A stretch of DNA of 64,000 bases. It comes from Ixodes scapularis. Taxonomy: Eukaryota; Arthropoda; Arachnida; Ixodida; Ixodidae. Under the pieces are notes generated by a model. The model saw only the letters and a list, made by a program, of their open reading frames with translations, did not search any database and was not told where the DNA came from. The DNA lies in NCBI RefSeq assembly GCF_016920785.2, contig NW_024609884.1, positions 87,226,069-87,290,068 on the forward strand, written 5' to 3'. Positions 10,750-24,500 of the stretch are shown here, piece after piece. The stretch's first letter is position 1; each line of letters starts with the position of its first letter. A program made the position numbers and the translations under genes.

Positions 10750-13700
10750 TTCTGCCTACTGGTACATTTTTCCTACTACTTTTTTTCCATTCGTAAAAAC
10801 ACGACTTTAAGGTACATGTATAAAAGCCTCCCAAGATGCTAACCTTATGGGAAAAAACAAAATTTCGAAGTTTATGCCCTTGAAACTTCATTATCGGAAG
10901 CTGCTCTAGTGGAAACAATTAGGAGGAACTGGACAATGGCCGCTGAGGCCACATGACGTAAGACATGGTGCCCGAGATGCGCCATGGACAGCATTGTAGG
11001 TGGTTGCACTTGTTCGGGCTCATTCTTTTGTCTAGTCTGCTAATTGGTAGCCATTTACAGTACATAATAGGACCATTTTGTGCTCTAGAAAAAGGATTGT
11101 GGGGGTTATGGTGAAATCTGGTACTCTAAAGACAAAGCCAAGTACCTCCCCACATTATATATGGAAGGAGAGACCATTACAAAAATGGACCTTTTCTCAG
11201 TAAGCTTCCGCGAATGCCTGCACACCCTCCCCTTACCCTGCTTCCCGCTGTCGCCATTTCCGGAGGGCATTGTTCCACACGACCAGCATATTATTCAACA
11301 CCTAATATTTGCGCGTATTAAGTCTTTTTTGACGATTCTTTTCTGAGTATCGGTAGAATGAAACATAACAAGCAATAAACACCAGTACAACGGCACAATG
11401 TCAATGTGCTCTGACTGGTGGAGGCATGTTTGGCTGCCCTTTATTTGCAGTTTGCAGACAACTCTCCAGATAGTGCTCGTTAGTCGAAGAAGGCCCATTG
11501 TGCCTTTGACCTGTACAGCACCATTTTTCATTCGTTGCTCAGAGAAATGTTACCGATCTGCTTTCATCGTTGCCTTCCTGTCCTCAACAGCAGAGTACGA
11601 ATTTCTCTGTAGCTGTAACCCAACGGAGAACACAAAAACACAAACATTTAACAAGCACAAAAATAAACAACATTCATGGCACATCTCGGATACCGCGGAT
11701 AACACATTAGTATGTCATGTGCTGCTCCCGTTCAGTGTTTCTAGTAGTGCAGGTACGAGTCATGGGGGGGGGGGGGGGTGAGAACATTAACTTCAAAATG
11801 CTTTTCTTTTCTTGAGAAAAAGAAGTTGTTGGCGAGAGGAGTCGAGCCAGCAGGAATGGCGCAACTTAAAAACGAGGGGCTGGTATGACATTTAACCACT
11901 TAACTGTTTTTAGTTTTGGGGAATTTCTGACCCTCAACTGCTTAGTAATTGTTGTCTTCGATATTACGTGGGTTGCCTTCATAATCACGTTTCTAGCCAC
12001 AAAAATAATGGGAGACTTAAAAAAAATCAGTGCCGCCATTTGTTGGCACAGCCTCAAACTACACAATGAGCGAGCCAGGTTCGTCCAAAACGGTTGAGTG
12101 CGTGAACTGGGGAAGGCAGACTATGCCTGAACGGTTTGGGGACGGATCCACGTTGATGAGCTAGGCTCCTCCAAACCAGTTAAGGGGTAAGCAAAACATT
12201 GACATACTGCTGTCAGAGTCTTTGACACCTGGAATAGGTGCACTCCGTCAAGCCTCCTATGCTTCTTCTTCAGTCTTCTTCACTAGCCAAGGTGCATGGA
12301 ATGCTACGCCCTGTATGAAGAAGAAGCGACATATTTGATTACATTGATTATGGTAAATTGGCATAAAAAATTTTGTCTGAAAGGTCATATGGTTTTTGTT
12401 CTCTTTATGTTATTACCACAATAGTGGTTCGGGCTACTTGGGAAACCAGTAGTAGCCACAGGTTATAAGTGCATCATTATATCTTAATTTTATCAGGCGA
12501 AAACAGCTCAACGTATGGTGGCGCCATGGTGTGTTCAAAACGTGCGGCTCGTGGTACAGTGGTTACGTAATAAGCGAACCATTTTGTGATTAGCATTGAT
12601 GCAAAGAACCGTCAAAATTGTTTTATGCAGACGCAATGAAGTGTACTATGTAAGACATCGTTATTCTTTCAAAAAGTTATATTTTTTTAGTGTGAAAGAT
12701 AGAAAAGAGATAAATTTATGCTTAAAATGTGCAGAAACAAGAAGAAACCCTTCATTGACACACCCGCCTCCAAGCGACAGAAGCAGTGAACCGTTGTGCA
12801 GTTGCAGTAGCGTATTGAACAGTAATTAATAGCAGATGGTGGCTACCCCGGAAGCTCTCGCATGAGCATTCCATTGGGAAATTAGGATGTCGGGACCAGC
12901 CAGGCCTGTGCGGGACGCTCATTTCGACAATTTTAATATGCAGGTCTTGCCGTGTGTTGTGTGCTTTTCTCGCAGGCCAGTTTGGCGTCCTTGTTGTTGT
13001 TTTTTTTTTGTTTTTTTTTGCGTTGGTTTGTGTTTTCACTTGCTTAATCGGGCAAGTCTGTGTAGAAGTGGACGGCTCTCCGAGGACATCCTACTCCGAG
13101 AAGCTTCGTAGGCCCTTTGAACCGGACGCACTTGAACAAGGCTCAGGCAAAAGCTAGAAGCTCAATGGCGTGCCAAAGATAGAGCTAATTAGAATTCAGG
13201 GCGACCTTATGACCATTGCATAAGCATCTGCTAGTTGGTTTGTGCTGGCAGCCGTTTCCGCTCGAAATAACAAACGCCAAGTGCCAATATTATGAGCACG
13301 GCGTTTCTGAACTATTTATCCGGCCAGAAATTTTCAGCTGTGGTATTTCAACCTGTAAACGGTGGAAGTGGTTTGCGATAAAAATAAAATTGAAGACGTT
13401 GAAGCCCAGAATGTTTATTTGGGCTCCTTAAGTGCGGTGCATTTTTGACCGTGTACAAGCGAAATCCATGCACCACCCGCTCCCTCTAATGGTATATCTC
13501 TGTTCGCGAATCAAGGTAAAAGGCTAGCTACGATGATAGTACACAAGCCCTTTGTGAGAAAAAAAAAAGTTGCTGCGAAAGAGAGGATGCAACGCATATA
13601 CATCGAAGCCGGTCGTTGGATACGCCGTAGGGGTTTGTCACAACTCCGGCATGCATCTGCCTTGCGGCTCTGACGGATGCGATATTGTGGTCTTCTTTCT

Positions 13701-14319
13701 TCGCCGATATTTGCGTGAGATATGGGAGAAAATAAATGCGTATTTGCGCTCGTTATTCTCAACATTTCCTTCTTTTTTAAACTTATTACGGCGCAGCTAA
13801 CCCTTGCCCGAAAGGAAATAGTTGGGTCGATGAGGATGAGCTGGTCGTCCATTATAGAGGAGGCTATGCTCTAGACTATTGTTTTGTCGGGCTCCTCTCA
13901 GTGCAGCGAGGCACAGCAGGGCACGCGCTATACTGTACGCAAACATTGCCCTGCCCTAGCGTGCAAACCTTTCACCGAGGCTGAAGTATAAACAGCCAAG
14001 TTTCATTGGTAGCGCCTTTCGGCTTCGGATCCTTATGGTACGATAAGGTGCCGACGCATGTACGTCCTCAGAGCAGCAGCCATAAACTTAACCCACAGCC
14101 GATTGGCCAGCCGCTTCGCTCCAACCCTCCAATCATAAAATTTTGCAATATGCGTCTCAGAGCGATAATGTTTTGCTTTTATTCGTAATTTTGACTTGCT
14201 CGTAACTCCCAAAATAAGGTGAATTTCTGGAAAAAAAACTTTTCCCCTCCATTTTCCCAGATTCTATTAAACCCGTTTCGGCGCAAATTTTAATCCAGTT
14301 CAGAAGGTATTAGAGGCCC
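10750..14319. other. Gene-free stretch
   Basis: No gene recognised. A 15-bp poly(G) run lies at 11764-11778. T-rich and A-rich runs occur throughout. Candidate frames of 60-130 codons overlap on both strands and lack domains or plausible exon boundaries. Confidence 0.5.
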
Positions 14320-14327
14320 CTTTACTG

Positions 14328-15848
14328 CAGTCTTGTGCCTATCTGAAATACTCTACTCAAGGTACTGTATTTGAAATTCTTTTTGAAGTATCTTGGCATC
14401 TTCCAAATACTTTTGATCGAAAGTATTTGATACTGTATTTCAATTAAATTTCTGAGTATCCTGTACTCATTATGTCAAATACATTCTTGCATTTCGACAT
14501 TTTTCGAGTTGTTCGGTATGAAGTGGCGTGGGCGTTGCACGAGCAAACGGGAACATTCTTTCGAGTTACAAAATCCTGTTGCTAGCTCAAATAAGCTACA
14601 ATAACTTAGATTCACCTCGTGAAAACATCACATTTGTGCCGATTGCGACTCATATTTCACCCCAAGGTTCGTACAATGAAGATTTCCCCCTCGCCTTCCT
14701 CAGGTCCTCAAACAAAACGGGTGGTTTCTCGGAAGTAAGGATATCCATACTGAGGCGCAACGCAGAACGGGAAACGACCCACGACAACAATGCAGACTTC
14801 AGTGTCAAGAAAATAACAAATAAAAGAAAATACAAACTGGACACACAAAAAAAAGACTTTTTTTTGTTGCATATTTGACGACACTACTGCAAAACGTGTA
14901 ACGTAATCATGACGTACCCGGAACTCAAGTAATGAATGAATAAGTGGACAAAGCTTCCGTTCTTCGGGCGTGCACTAACACATTCACGTCTGGCAACGTT
15001 AGAAGTGAAAATACGCATACAATATCATTCACTGACAGAACATTTAATGTTACAGCTATTATCAATAAGCATTGAACCGAAGCGTTCATCGCCTTTGAAG
15101 CACGCGCAGATTCACAGTTCCGACGAAGTGGGTTCTGTCAAATATGTAAAACCGAAGCACAAGGCGGCATACTTATCACAGCACCAAAACCCAGTTCCAT
15201 TCTTCTTACGTCGTTCTAAAAAAAATATTTGTACTCATCTAGGTAGATAAAGTTCATAACTCTGCGTCTGAGTACACCTCTATGACAGCGGAGTGCATCG
15301 CTGGTGATGCAGATTTACGCAATTGGCCGCTCGTACGTCATTCTAAGTGTTTCGGCAATTGAAGTTAAGCTTATTTTGTTTTTATTTTAATAATAATACT
15401 CGTAGTAGGCGCTCCACAGATTAAGTTAAGACATGGAACAATGCTGGTTGAAGCGGGAAGAGGGTGGGACGTACGGGGCAGTGAAGACGGGGCTTTTGGC
15501 ACGCTGGGAATACGGGACGGGATAATTAAACGCGGGGTTTTCCAAATGTGGGGCTAATGAAGCGGGGGTTTTCCGACAGGGATTCTGCACGCGGGGCAAT
15601 CGTGCTACACCCGAAGCCATTTTGGTAAACCAGATTTGCGCAACTGTATAATTGTGTATGTCAATGACGTCAATACAAATTATGCAACGCGGAAGTATCT
15701 TCAAAAGTAATTGAATTACATTTCTAAGTATTTGTACTCTACTCAAGATACTTTACAGTGAAAGTAACTTGAGTAGTATTTTAAATGCTTTATGAAGCAG
15801 GTATTTAGTAACTTCGCTTACTTTTATCAAGTATTTTGTCCAACACTG
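14328..15848. mobile_element. Old non-autonomous hAT-like element
   Basis: The left end reads CAGTCTTGTGCC and the complement of the right end reads CAGTGTTGGACA. Subterminal zones carry repeated GTATTTGA/ATACTTGA/AAAGTAACTT words, characteristic of a common arthropod hAT group. Flanking 8-mers CTTTACTG (14320-14327) and CTTTAAAG (15849-15856) match at six of eight positions, so they fit an aged 8-bp target duplication. The 1.5-kb interior has no transposase. Confidence 0.65.
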
Positions 15849-15856
15849 CTTTAAAG

Positions 15857-16935
15857 TAATCTTAAGTTTATTTGTGGTTGGAAGCAGACAAACATAAAAG
15901 ACAAGGATATAAAATGGAGTAATTTTTGAAGGCCAGGCGTGAGGGTAATATTTGTAAGAACACTGCCATCCTACTTAGCAGCGAATGGATGAAATCTAAA
16001 CGAGAAACATTCATGAAGTGTACTAAATTACGCAGCCACTAACAGGAAGGGGAGCCGTCGGCCGCAAGACTGAAGCTGTCTTCAAAATTGGGAGGCCTGT
16101 TGCCTCGTTTCAGAGTTGTCAGTCATTGGAGATTTAAGCATCAGCCACAGTCATGTCGGAGGTGTAAAGTAGCCAGTGTCGATCCTAGTGTAAGTAGCTG
16201 CATTAGAAGGCGGTCATGTAGACGAAAGTCCCGAATTTCCTGCAAATGTATGACCGAAGATGGATGCAAGCAATGATGACAGCACACAGAGCATCGCATT
16301 CAAATCCATACAAAGTCTGCACTGACCAACAAAGATGGAATTGTCCCACACATTTGCCATTTGAGTTAGGGACGCTTGGCTTCGAACAGATTGGCAATGG
16401 GCTCCATTATTCTTCCTAGCCAGCATCAGGCGACCACAAAAGCAAGAGATACTACTGACGGGGCGAAGGCACATTTTTGTAGCAGATGTGGCAACGGCTT
16501 TCGACTTTCTTTTAATGCGTTAGAGTAAGAACGCTCGTTTCTACGAAAACCGGCCAGTGTCAGTCCGTTGGTTCGTTTGTCAGCGCCATGCATGACGCCG
16601 CGAGAAGAGTGAAGTGGTGAGGAGGTATCGTGTTTATAGATTTAATGTCTCACTACGCGGCGGGAAGAGAGGGAGAGGGTGCCGCGTGCTGACGCCAGCG
16701 ATTCGGACCAATATGAGCATTGCACAGCTGGCGCATCGCACAGCTGGCAAACTTTTGTTTAGAGCAATAAACAAAACTCGAGCTACTATCAATCTATCGG
16801 AGTCAAAAGCAGTCCAACTGTACGTAACGTAGCAGTAGCACAAGACAACCAAACCGTGACCTGTCTTTCGATTTAAGACGCGTTCCATTTTTTCTTTTTT
16901 TGAGGGAGTGCTCATGTGACTGGCAGAAAGTCAGG

Positions 16936-16950
<15 letters not shown>
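15857..16950. other. Gene-free stretch
   Basis: No recognisable gene. A GT run leads into an 18-bp poly(G) run at 16953-16970 that directly abuts the GTATAC-word element. Confidence 0.5.
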
Positions 16951-16969
<19 letters not shown>

Positions 16970-16970
16970 G

Positions 16971-17269
16971 CCCTTAGCGAAAAGTCGTTCAAAATCAGTA
17001 CACTCGAAGTGTACTGAAGTATACTAAAAGTATACTTTCAGTACGGTCTTTGTACTGATTGTATACTTTAAGTGTACTTCAAGTATACTTCCAGTAAAAA
17101 TGGCGGTGGACTGAAAGTATACTCGTCCGTACAAAACTAGTACATGTAGTAGAATCGTAGTGCCCACGGTAAAAAGTAGTTCAAAATTAGTATACAAGGA
17201 GTGTACTCAAGTGTACTAAAGGCTTACTTTCAGTGCTTGCAGTCGGCGTACTCAAATTATAGTAATGGG

Positions 17270-17270
<1 letters not shown>
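16971..17270 (+). repeat. GTATAC-word element, copy 1
   Basis: Starts CCCTTAGCGAAAAGTCG next to poly(G), then carries many AGTATACT, AAGTGTAC and GTACTTYA words in both orientations. The opening block is repeated in weaker form near 17165 (GTAAAAAGTAGTTCAAAA). An inverted relative lies at 27806-28060 and starts with the same block next to poly(G). No coding capacity. Probably a non-autonomous transposon with dense internal binding-site-like words. Confidence 0.7.

Positions 17271-17273
<3 letters not shown>

Positions 17274-17341
<68 letters not shown>
17274..17341. repeat. (TA)n microsatellite, about 68 bp
   Basis: Uninterrupted TA repeat joining the GTATAC-word element to the start of the large inverted repeat at 17350. 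Confidence 0.97.
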
Positions 17342-17344
<3 letters not shown>

Positions 17345-17349
17345 CGATT

Positions 17350-18837
17350 GTTAACATCACTGATCTCAATGACAATTGCTGGATCGCGCTTGCCGCTCCC
17401 GCAAGTGAAGCCACCGGACTTCACTCGCTTGGGATACGATTTGCCGTTTTTGCTAGCCTTTGCTGCGGTTTTCCAGCGTGCTGTGGACACGTTTTCTACT
17501 CGTTCGTCGTCATTCGCCGAAGAAGTTTTTTGAAGACTCTGTGTATTGTTGAGACTTGCCGTCGTGAACACGTGGAAAATTTTACGAAAGTGCAGTGTCG
17601 GAGGAAAAAGGCACAACGCGTCGAAAGGAAGGGCTGGCGGCGTGTTCAAAGCTTCCTTGGCACGCCGAAGTGCCGTGTCTCTGTGCCTTCGCACGCTTGG
17701 ATACCGACCAAGAATCGACGCCGTGTGGATGTGTTTTGCGAGTGCAATGAGCGTGAAGCCGTATCAAAAGGTTCAACTCGTCGAAAACAAGTGTCGCCGG
17801 TGTCGCGGCGTGATCAAAGCTTCCTTGGCACGCCGAGCGATGCATCTTTGTGCCTTCGCACGCTTGGATACCGGTCAAGAATTGACGCCGCGCCAAAATT
17901 CTGAACGTGTGTCGCGCGTAGAAGCCTTTAGATCATTTATATATATCGGCCACGGAGTTCTGGATCGTCCAGCTGTTCCGGTGAGTTGCTATCAATAAAA
18001 GGGAGAGATCTGTACGTGTTCTTATGTACTATATTAACCATGGCTATGTCCCAAATCTACTCTAATAGATTCCGTGGGAGCACGAATAGGGCAACGTTGT
18101 GGAGCCAGGGGGTTTTCGAAAGCAAAAGTACAAGACGGCGAGAATGAAAATCTTTGAAGCGCGGCCGATATGGTCGTGTGCAATCTGCTGACCAATTACA
18201 ATTAGGCGAGCCGCGCTCAAACGTCAAGTGCAATTAAGTAGGTTGATAATAAGCCAGCACTGATCAGTGATGAGGAGCTGTTGTGCACGGTATTGTGTAA
18301 ATCGTCTAAGGACGAAAAAAAGACGTACCTTCCCCCCATCTTCCGTCGCTAGTGGACGCTGGATTAAGCTCGTTCCTAAACCGCGAGGGGAAAAGACGCT
18401 GATCCAGAGGCCCGAACAGCTTCACGCACATTGCACTCGCTAGACACATACACACGGCGTCGGTTCTTGGTCGGTATCCAAGCGTGCGAAGGCAGAGACA
18501 CGGCACTTCGGCGTGCCATGGAAGCTTTGAACACGCCGCCAGCCCTTCCTTTCGACGCGTTGTGCCTTTTTCCTGCGACACTGCACTTTCGTAAAATTTT
18601 CCACGTGTTCACAACGGCAAGTCTCAACAATACACAGAGTCTTCAAAAAACTTCTTCGGCGAATGACGACGAACGAGTAGAAAACGTGTCCACAGCACGC
18701 TGGAAAACGGCAGCAAAGGCTAGCAAAAACGGCAAATCGTATCCCAAGCGAGTGAAGTCCGGTGGCTTCACTTGCGCTGCAGCGAACAAGCGGGGAAGCG
18801 CGATCCAGCAATTGTCATAGAGATCAGTGGTTAACAT
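17350..18837. repeat. Large inverted repeat, arms about 410-425 bp
   Basis: The left arm 17350-17761 and right arm 18412-18837 are inverted copies with high identity by eye, both ending in GTTAACAT-type sequence. The spacer (17762-18411) holds an extra diverged direct copy of part of the left arm at about 17772-17900, marked by TTCCTTGGCACGCCGA and GCACGCTTGGATACCG. Open frames of 84-150 codons run through both arms on both strands, but none shows a known domain. It could be a foldback transposon or a segmental inverted duplication. Confidence 0.82.
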
Positions 18838-18839
18838 GA

Positions 18840-21338
18840 ACACACTAAAAACGCGATAGATAGGCCGATGCAGTTTTCACAGAATATTTGTGGGGCTCGG
18901 TGTACATTAGATGAGTAAATAAACGTCACAGTACGTTGTCTAATTAGCTTTTTTTTAATTGACAGTGTAATTGACCATGTTGAATTTTCAATTTTAAAGG
19001 GGCTATGAATAAACTCTAGCCCAACTGAAACAATTTGCGAAAAGGTGACGAGTTTTGGGTTACTCATAGCTATGAATAACCCAAAATAATCCGGTGTTTT
19101 TGTAATGCAGGTCTCAGCGTACTATACGCTGTTTCAGATATCTGCATCTACAGCAATTAAAAGAACAGGAGGCAAAAGAAACCACGGCTAATAATGGGGA
19201 CATAAGATCCTCCACCTTGCATGGTCGCATGCAGCGCAAATCAACTTCCGAACCGCGTAAGCGAAGTGATGTTATGAATGGAAGCTCGCTCTGAAATTGG
19301 CTGGAGAAATCGGCGCCTTTATGCAACAACCTCAAGCTTTCACCGAAAGTGTTTCATGGTGTAGATTTATCTTGCAAAACTCTAAGGACATCTCAATTCA
19401 CGTGAAAAGAGATTGACAATTGCAACAACGAACAACACCGTCGATCGAGATTTCCACACTGTAAAAAATCGACGTAAATTTAACGTGTCTTTCCCTCGTC
19501 AAAAAAGACGGGCACGCTCATTGTTTCAAAACACGAGGTTACCCTCATTATTTATGTGCCGCGAGAGCCGATCCTTCCAGAAAAGCCGAAATACCAGCGG
19601 TGCAAGCATGCGCTGATGAATCAAAATAGCCTTGGCGACAAGGGAGAAATTGCTTGAGATAGTTTCGGTTTTACACTGAAAAATAAAACCGAAAGTTTAG
19701 ATAAAACCTAAGATAGACTAAACGGTTTGTTAATTTTTTACGAATATAATAAAGTAACATTATTATTATTAATATATTGATTTGCATAGTTTTGTCTTAA
19801 AAAAAAAAGAACAAAAGAACAAAAAGAAGAGACTTTTGAAAACTGCGCAAGACCATCGCTATTGCAATCAGCTTCCGTTTTCCGCCGTTGGATTTCCGGA
19901 GAGTTCGAGCATCGCTTCCTTTTTACGTTTTAGCCGTTTTTGCGGATATTTTAGATACCTTACTTACGAATACCGTGTTCAATAATAGCAAGCGTTTACT
20001 GAGAGCTGTGAGACACAGCGTCGCAAGTGGCGGATAGTCATGGCCGACTGGTGCAAGCGAAGGTGAGGAAGTTCCTTTTGTTTCTGCGAAGTGCGCCGCT
20101 GTTTCAAACTTTGTCTTGTACCGTGTGCTTGCTAAGCTATGCTTGACTCTCACTATGCTCTACCCGGTTTTATTTCGTTATTTGAAAAGAGCGTATCTTC
20201 AAAATTTATGGCTCTCTCCTCAGAGTGAGAAAGATTCGCGCGCGGCGGAACCGAGGGCCAGCCGAGGGCCTGTCCTGGGCGCCGTCCCTACGAGGGTCGC
20301 CCGACGAGGCTTTTGCGGAGCGTTCAAGTACAGTCTGACGGCAGTTCAAGCAATCACAGGTCATGCTAGTTCTGAGGTGTGGTTCCAACAGTCTCTCGTC
20401 AGCGATTTGTTTCATAAAGCGGTAGCGTGAAAAACGTTACAAGAGCGAGCAGCATGATTTCTTGCCCGTGCTGATGCCTGTGCCGTAGAGACGGACGATC
20501 TCTTTGCGTATGCCGAAGCGGCACGCTTTCCAAGTTTGCGATTTTGTGTTGTAAATAAAGTGAGTTTGGATGTCACGTTTTTTAGTGGCGGCGAAAGCCG
20601 CTACAAAAGGCAGAGCAGTTAGAAAAAGCAAAAGCATGAAAAAAAATGTTAAAAGGACGTGAATATTCGATGGAGTTGAAAGACTACCAACGTACCAACT
20701 CGCCCAGTTATTCTTCGTCAAAGAATAATAGCCAATACTAATATATTAAATAAATGCCAACTTTTAATTGGTTAGAAATTTATAACTGATGCAGTACAGC
20801 CCTACCCTGCTCTAGTGCTTTTGTGATATCAGATAATGTGTAAATATATAGGATAGTTCATAGCAACCATTTATGTCCGACCCATTATATTGAATATTTT
20901 TTCTAAAAGCTCGGAAGTTATATAAAAAAGTACTTATCATAAATCAAGCCGCACCACTGGATGTGTAATAGCGTATGACTTGTATGTGTGTTCACAGCAA
21001 AAGAAAAGGAGGCATTAAGAAAATGCCAATCATTTTGTTTGCTCTGTGTTAGAGCTTCTTTCAGGTATCAGGTTTTCAGAAACGATATTGCCCGATTTTC
21101 CTCGCCCTTTTGTCAGGATGAAGGTGTTACTATCTTGCCTTCCTCACATAGTGGTCCTTTGAGCGAATTATGTGATGTTATATCATAAAGTGGCCATAGG
21201 CTAATTTTCTCTTCTCTTTTTACGCAGGATGTAATGGCATACCATCATCACAAAGGAGAGCGTACAGTGAGGCAGGTTCGGAAACTTGAATAAAGTGATA
21301 AGTAGGATTTCAATTTCTGTCTTATCAATTACGCGAAG
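18840..21338. other. Gene-free stretch upstream of the LINE insertion
   Basis: No gene recognised. Poly(A) and poly(T) tracts are frequent. A pyrimidine tract ending in ACGCAG at 21208-21229 and an AATAAA near 21290 resemble a terminal exon, but I found no matching upstream exon. Confidence 0.4.
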
Positions 21339-21351
21339 AACACTGATAATA
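21339..21351. repeat. Left target-site duplication of the LINE
   Basis: AACACTGATAATA at 21339-21351 is repeated exactly at 26765-26777. Twelve bases are certainly flanking. The thirteenth, A, may belong to the element. Confidence 0.92.
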
Positions 21352-21561
21352 GAGAGAGAGAGAGAATAGTTGTTTATTTACAGTCACGAAGAGGTCAACC
21401 TGCTTAAAAGCTGATTTGCTACTTCGTAAAGGAGAGGGGGGTAGGGTTAAGGGGGACAAGAAAGGAAAAAAAAAAAAGAGAGAAAAAAGAAAAGTTTAAA
21501 AATTATATAAAATAATACGTATTTACATTATATACATCAACTTCTATAGCAGCTTGAATAA

Positions 21562-24500
21562 TCAAGTATGAGAGAGAAAATTAATTAGTGCTTTCGTGGC
21601 CTTATGTGCATCTCCAGACGTTGACCACGGCCCAAGAAGGTGGTGCAGTTCAAGTTTTTCATTTGGTCCTAGTCCTAGCTGTATTTTTAACGTCTTTCTT
21701 TCAGAATCGTATTTCTTGCATATACACAATAGATGGTCACTGTCTTCGGGTGAAGAACATGAAGAGCACATGGGTGATTCTTCCTTGCCAATAAGATGGA
21801 GGTATTTCTTCGTATATGCGACGTTGAGACGCAGTCGATGAAGTGTTGTCTCTTGAGCTCTTGAGAGGTTTCGTGGCATGCAAAATTCTAATTTGGGGTC
21901 AATGTGTTTTAGGTATTTGTAGTAATAATGTGGGTCTGTCCATAACGACGATGTTATTTCCCTGCCGATTGATCGAGTGACGGTGTTGGAATCAGTTCTT
22001 GAAAGTGGAATGAGGAAAGTAGCAGTTTCTTTGTGAGCTTCTCTGGCTGCGTTGTCTGCACAAATATTTCCAGTAATCCCGCAATGCCCTGGCACCCACT
22101 GGAGAACTATATTGTGCCCCTTAACCAAAGCGTTTTGGTGGATCTCCCGGATTGCGTGAATAAGTTGTATGTTTGGACTTTGTTTACGAAGTGAAGAAAG
22201 AGCTAGAAGAGCAGACTTAGAGTCGACGAATATCACCCATTGGTGTGGATTTTGGAGAATAATATGCTGCATGGCTGTTCTGATCGCCGCGAGCTCTGCA
22301 GCAGTCGAGGACGTCATATGACTTAGTTTTGCTTTAATAGTTGTTTTGGTTGATGGAATATATACACCGATACATGAGGAGGTTAGAGTGGTAGACCCAT
22401 CCGTATAAATATGCACAGATAGTGAATAGGTTCGATATATATATTCTAAGGCTATTTGTGTAATCACGGCGATCGATGTCTCTGCTTTCTTTCCTATACC
22501 TGGAATGTTCACTATAATTTCTAATGGGGGATACATCCAAGGCGGAAGTGTCGGATTCTGTGCAGCCTCAAATAAGTTGGGGAGATAGTCTTTCAGGAGC
22601 GCAATGATTTTGGAGAAGCTAGAGGAAGGTTTGGATTCGACAATATTTTTAAGGGGGTGATGTGTATTGCGAGTGACATGTCGAAGGTGAGTTCTGATTG
22701 TTTCTTGAATTCTTAAAGCTGAAAGTGGAAGTGCCCTAGCCTCAGCGAGTGTGCCGTTCTTCGATGTGCATTTGGGCAGGCCCAGACAAGAGCGCAGTGC
22801 TTGTGCCTGGGCACTTTCAAGATCTTTCATAACAGTCTTTGAGGCTCCGTTCATAACTGGTAAGGTGTACCGTAAGAGTCCTACAAGAAGAGAGTTATAC
22901 AGGGTCATCGTTGCTGAGACGGAACAACCCCACCTTGTTCCGCTTATCATTCGGATTATTTGAGTGAAAGAGTTTAATTTATTTTTCAGCCGTTTAATAT
23001 GAGGGCCCCAAGTGAGATATCTGTCTACAGTTACACCTAAAAAGGTATATTCAGGAACATAGGGTATCGGTGTTCCTTCCACATATATGGGATATTTGCT
23101 GGTATCCTTTTTTGTAAAGGCAACAGCGGCTGACTTTATGGGAGATATATGTAGCCCACGAGACTTGAGGTATTTTATGACAATGTTAATCGCTTTCTGT
23201 AGTCGTGCCCGATTTATGTATAAAGACTTGCTCGATACCCAAAGACAGATGTCATCAGCATATAAAGATATATGCACTGTGTCTGGAAGAAGTTTGAGAA
23301 GACTAATGAGCGATATATTAAAAAGAATTGGACTAAGAACACCCCCTTGGGGCACCCCTCGTTTTACTTCATGGTGTCCTGTGTCACCGTCTTGTGTTGA
23401 AATGTAAATTTTTCTTCCCTTAAGGTAGTTTGATATCCACGTCACTACAGGTCCTTCGAATCCCATGTTTTTCATGTCAAGAAGTATTGCATCGTGTTCC
23501 ACTGTATCAAATGCCGCTTTGATGTCAATAAAAAGAGCGGTTGTTTTCTTTTTCTGCATTTTCATCTCTTCGATACTAGAAACCAAACTTAGTACATTGT
23601 CTATGCTGCTTTTTCCGCGGCGGAATCCGGACATCTGGGGTGGATATAGGCCCCTGTTCTCTAGGTCCCATTCGATCCGCGTAAGCACCATTTTTTCCAT
23701 TATCTTTCCAATGCAGCTTGATAGTGCGATTGGTCGATAGGAATTAATGTCAAGAGGCGACCTTCCAGGTTTGAGAATAGGCAGGACACGAGCTACCTTC
23801 CATTCATTTGGTATAGTGCCAGATTCCCATTATATGTTATAAAAGTCCAGTAAAAGACATCGTGCTCTTTCACCAAGATGAGTTAAGGCACAATAAGCAA
23901 CCCCGTCTGGCCCTGGAGATGACTTAGTGTTGCATGATGCAAGCGCGATTTCTAACTCTTTTAGCGTAAAGGGGACATTAATTAGGCTACAAGCTTGTGT
24001 TATTTGATCTGTGATACTGATGTTGTATTTAGAGCTTGACGTGTAACAGGTGATCTTTGCACAATACTCATCTGCCACGGCGGTTTCTGTGAGTTTTCGA
24101 CTCAAGGCTATGGATCGGAAGGGATGTAATTGCTGCGGTTTATTACGAAGGCTTTTCATCATTGGCCAAATGCGTGTCAAAGGCTTCCTGGGATCTAGGC
24201 TTGCGCTCTTATTTCTCCATCGTTTCTTTGAGAGCTTGTCTAAATGCCGTTGAACGTGCTTTTGCGCTCGCCGTGATGCTCTCAAGTCTTCAGATTTGCC
24301 TGTTTTTCGGGCTCTACGTTCTGCACGACGGCGAATAGCGCGGAGCCGTTCATATTCGCTATCAACAGCAGCTTGCGAATTCGCCATTTTGTACGACTTT
24401 GTAGCTTCTGATTTTGCGGACGCAATGACGTGCGCAAAGTCTTCAGTAGTAGCGATCTCATGACACTTTGTTTCTAGTTTTTCTTGAAATTTTTCCCAGT

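Noticed and set aside
20038..21291. Candidate two-exon gene: ATGGCCGACTGG with a GTGAGG donor near 20060, and a pyrimidine tract plus ACGCAG acceptor at 21229
   Set aside because: Joining them gives a stop two codons into the second exon (AGG ATG TAA), and neither piece has a recognisable domain.
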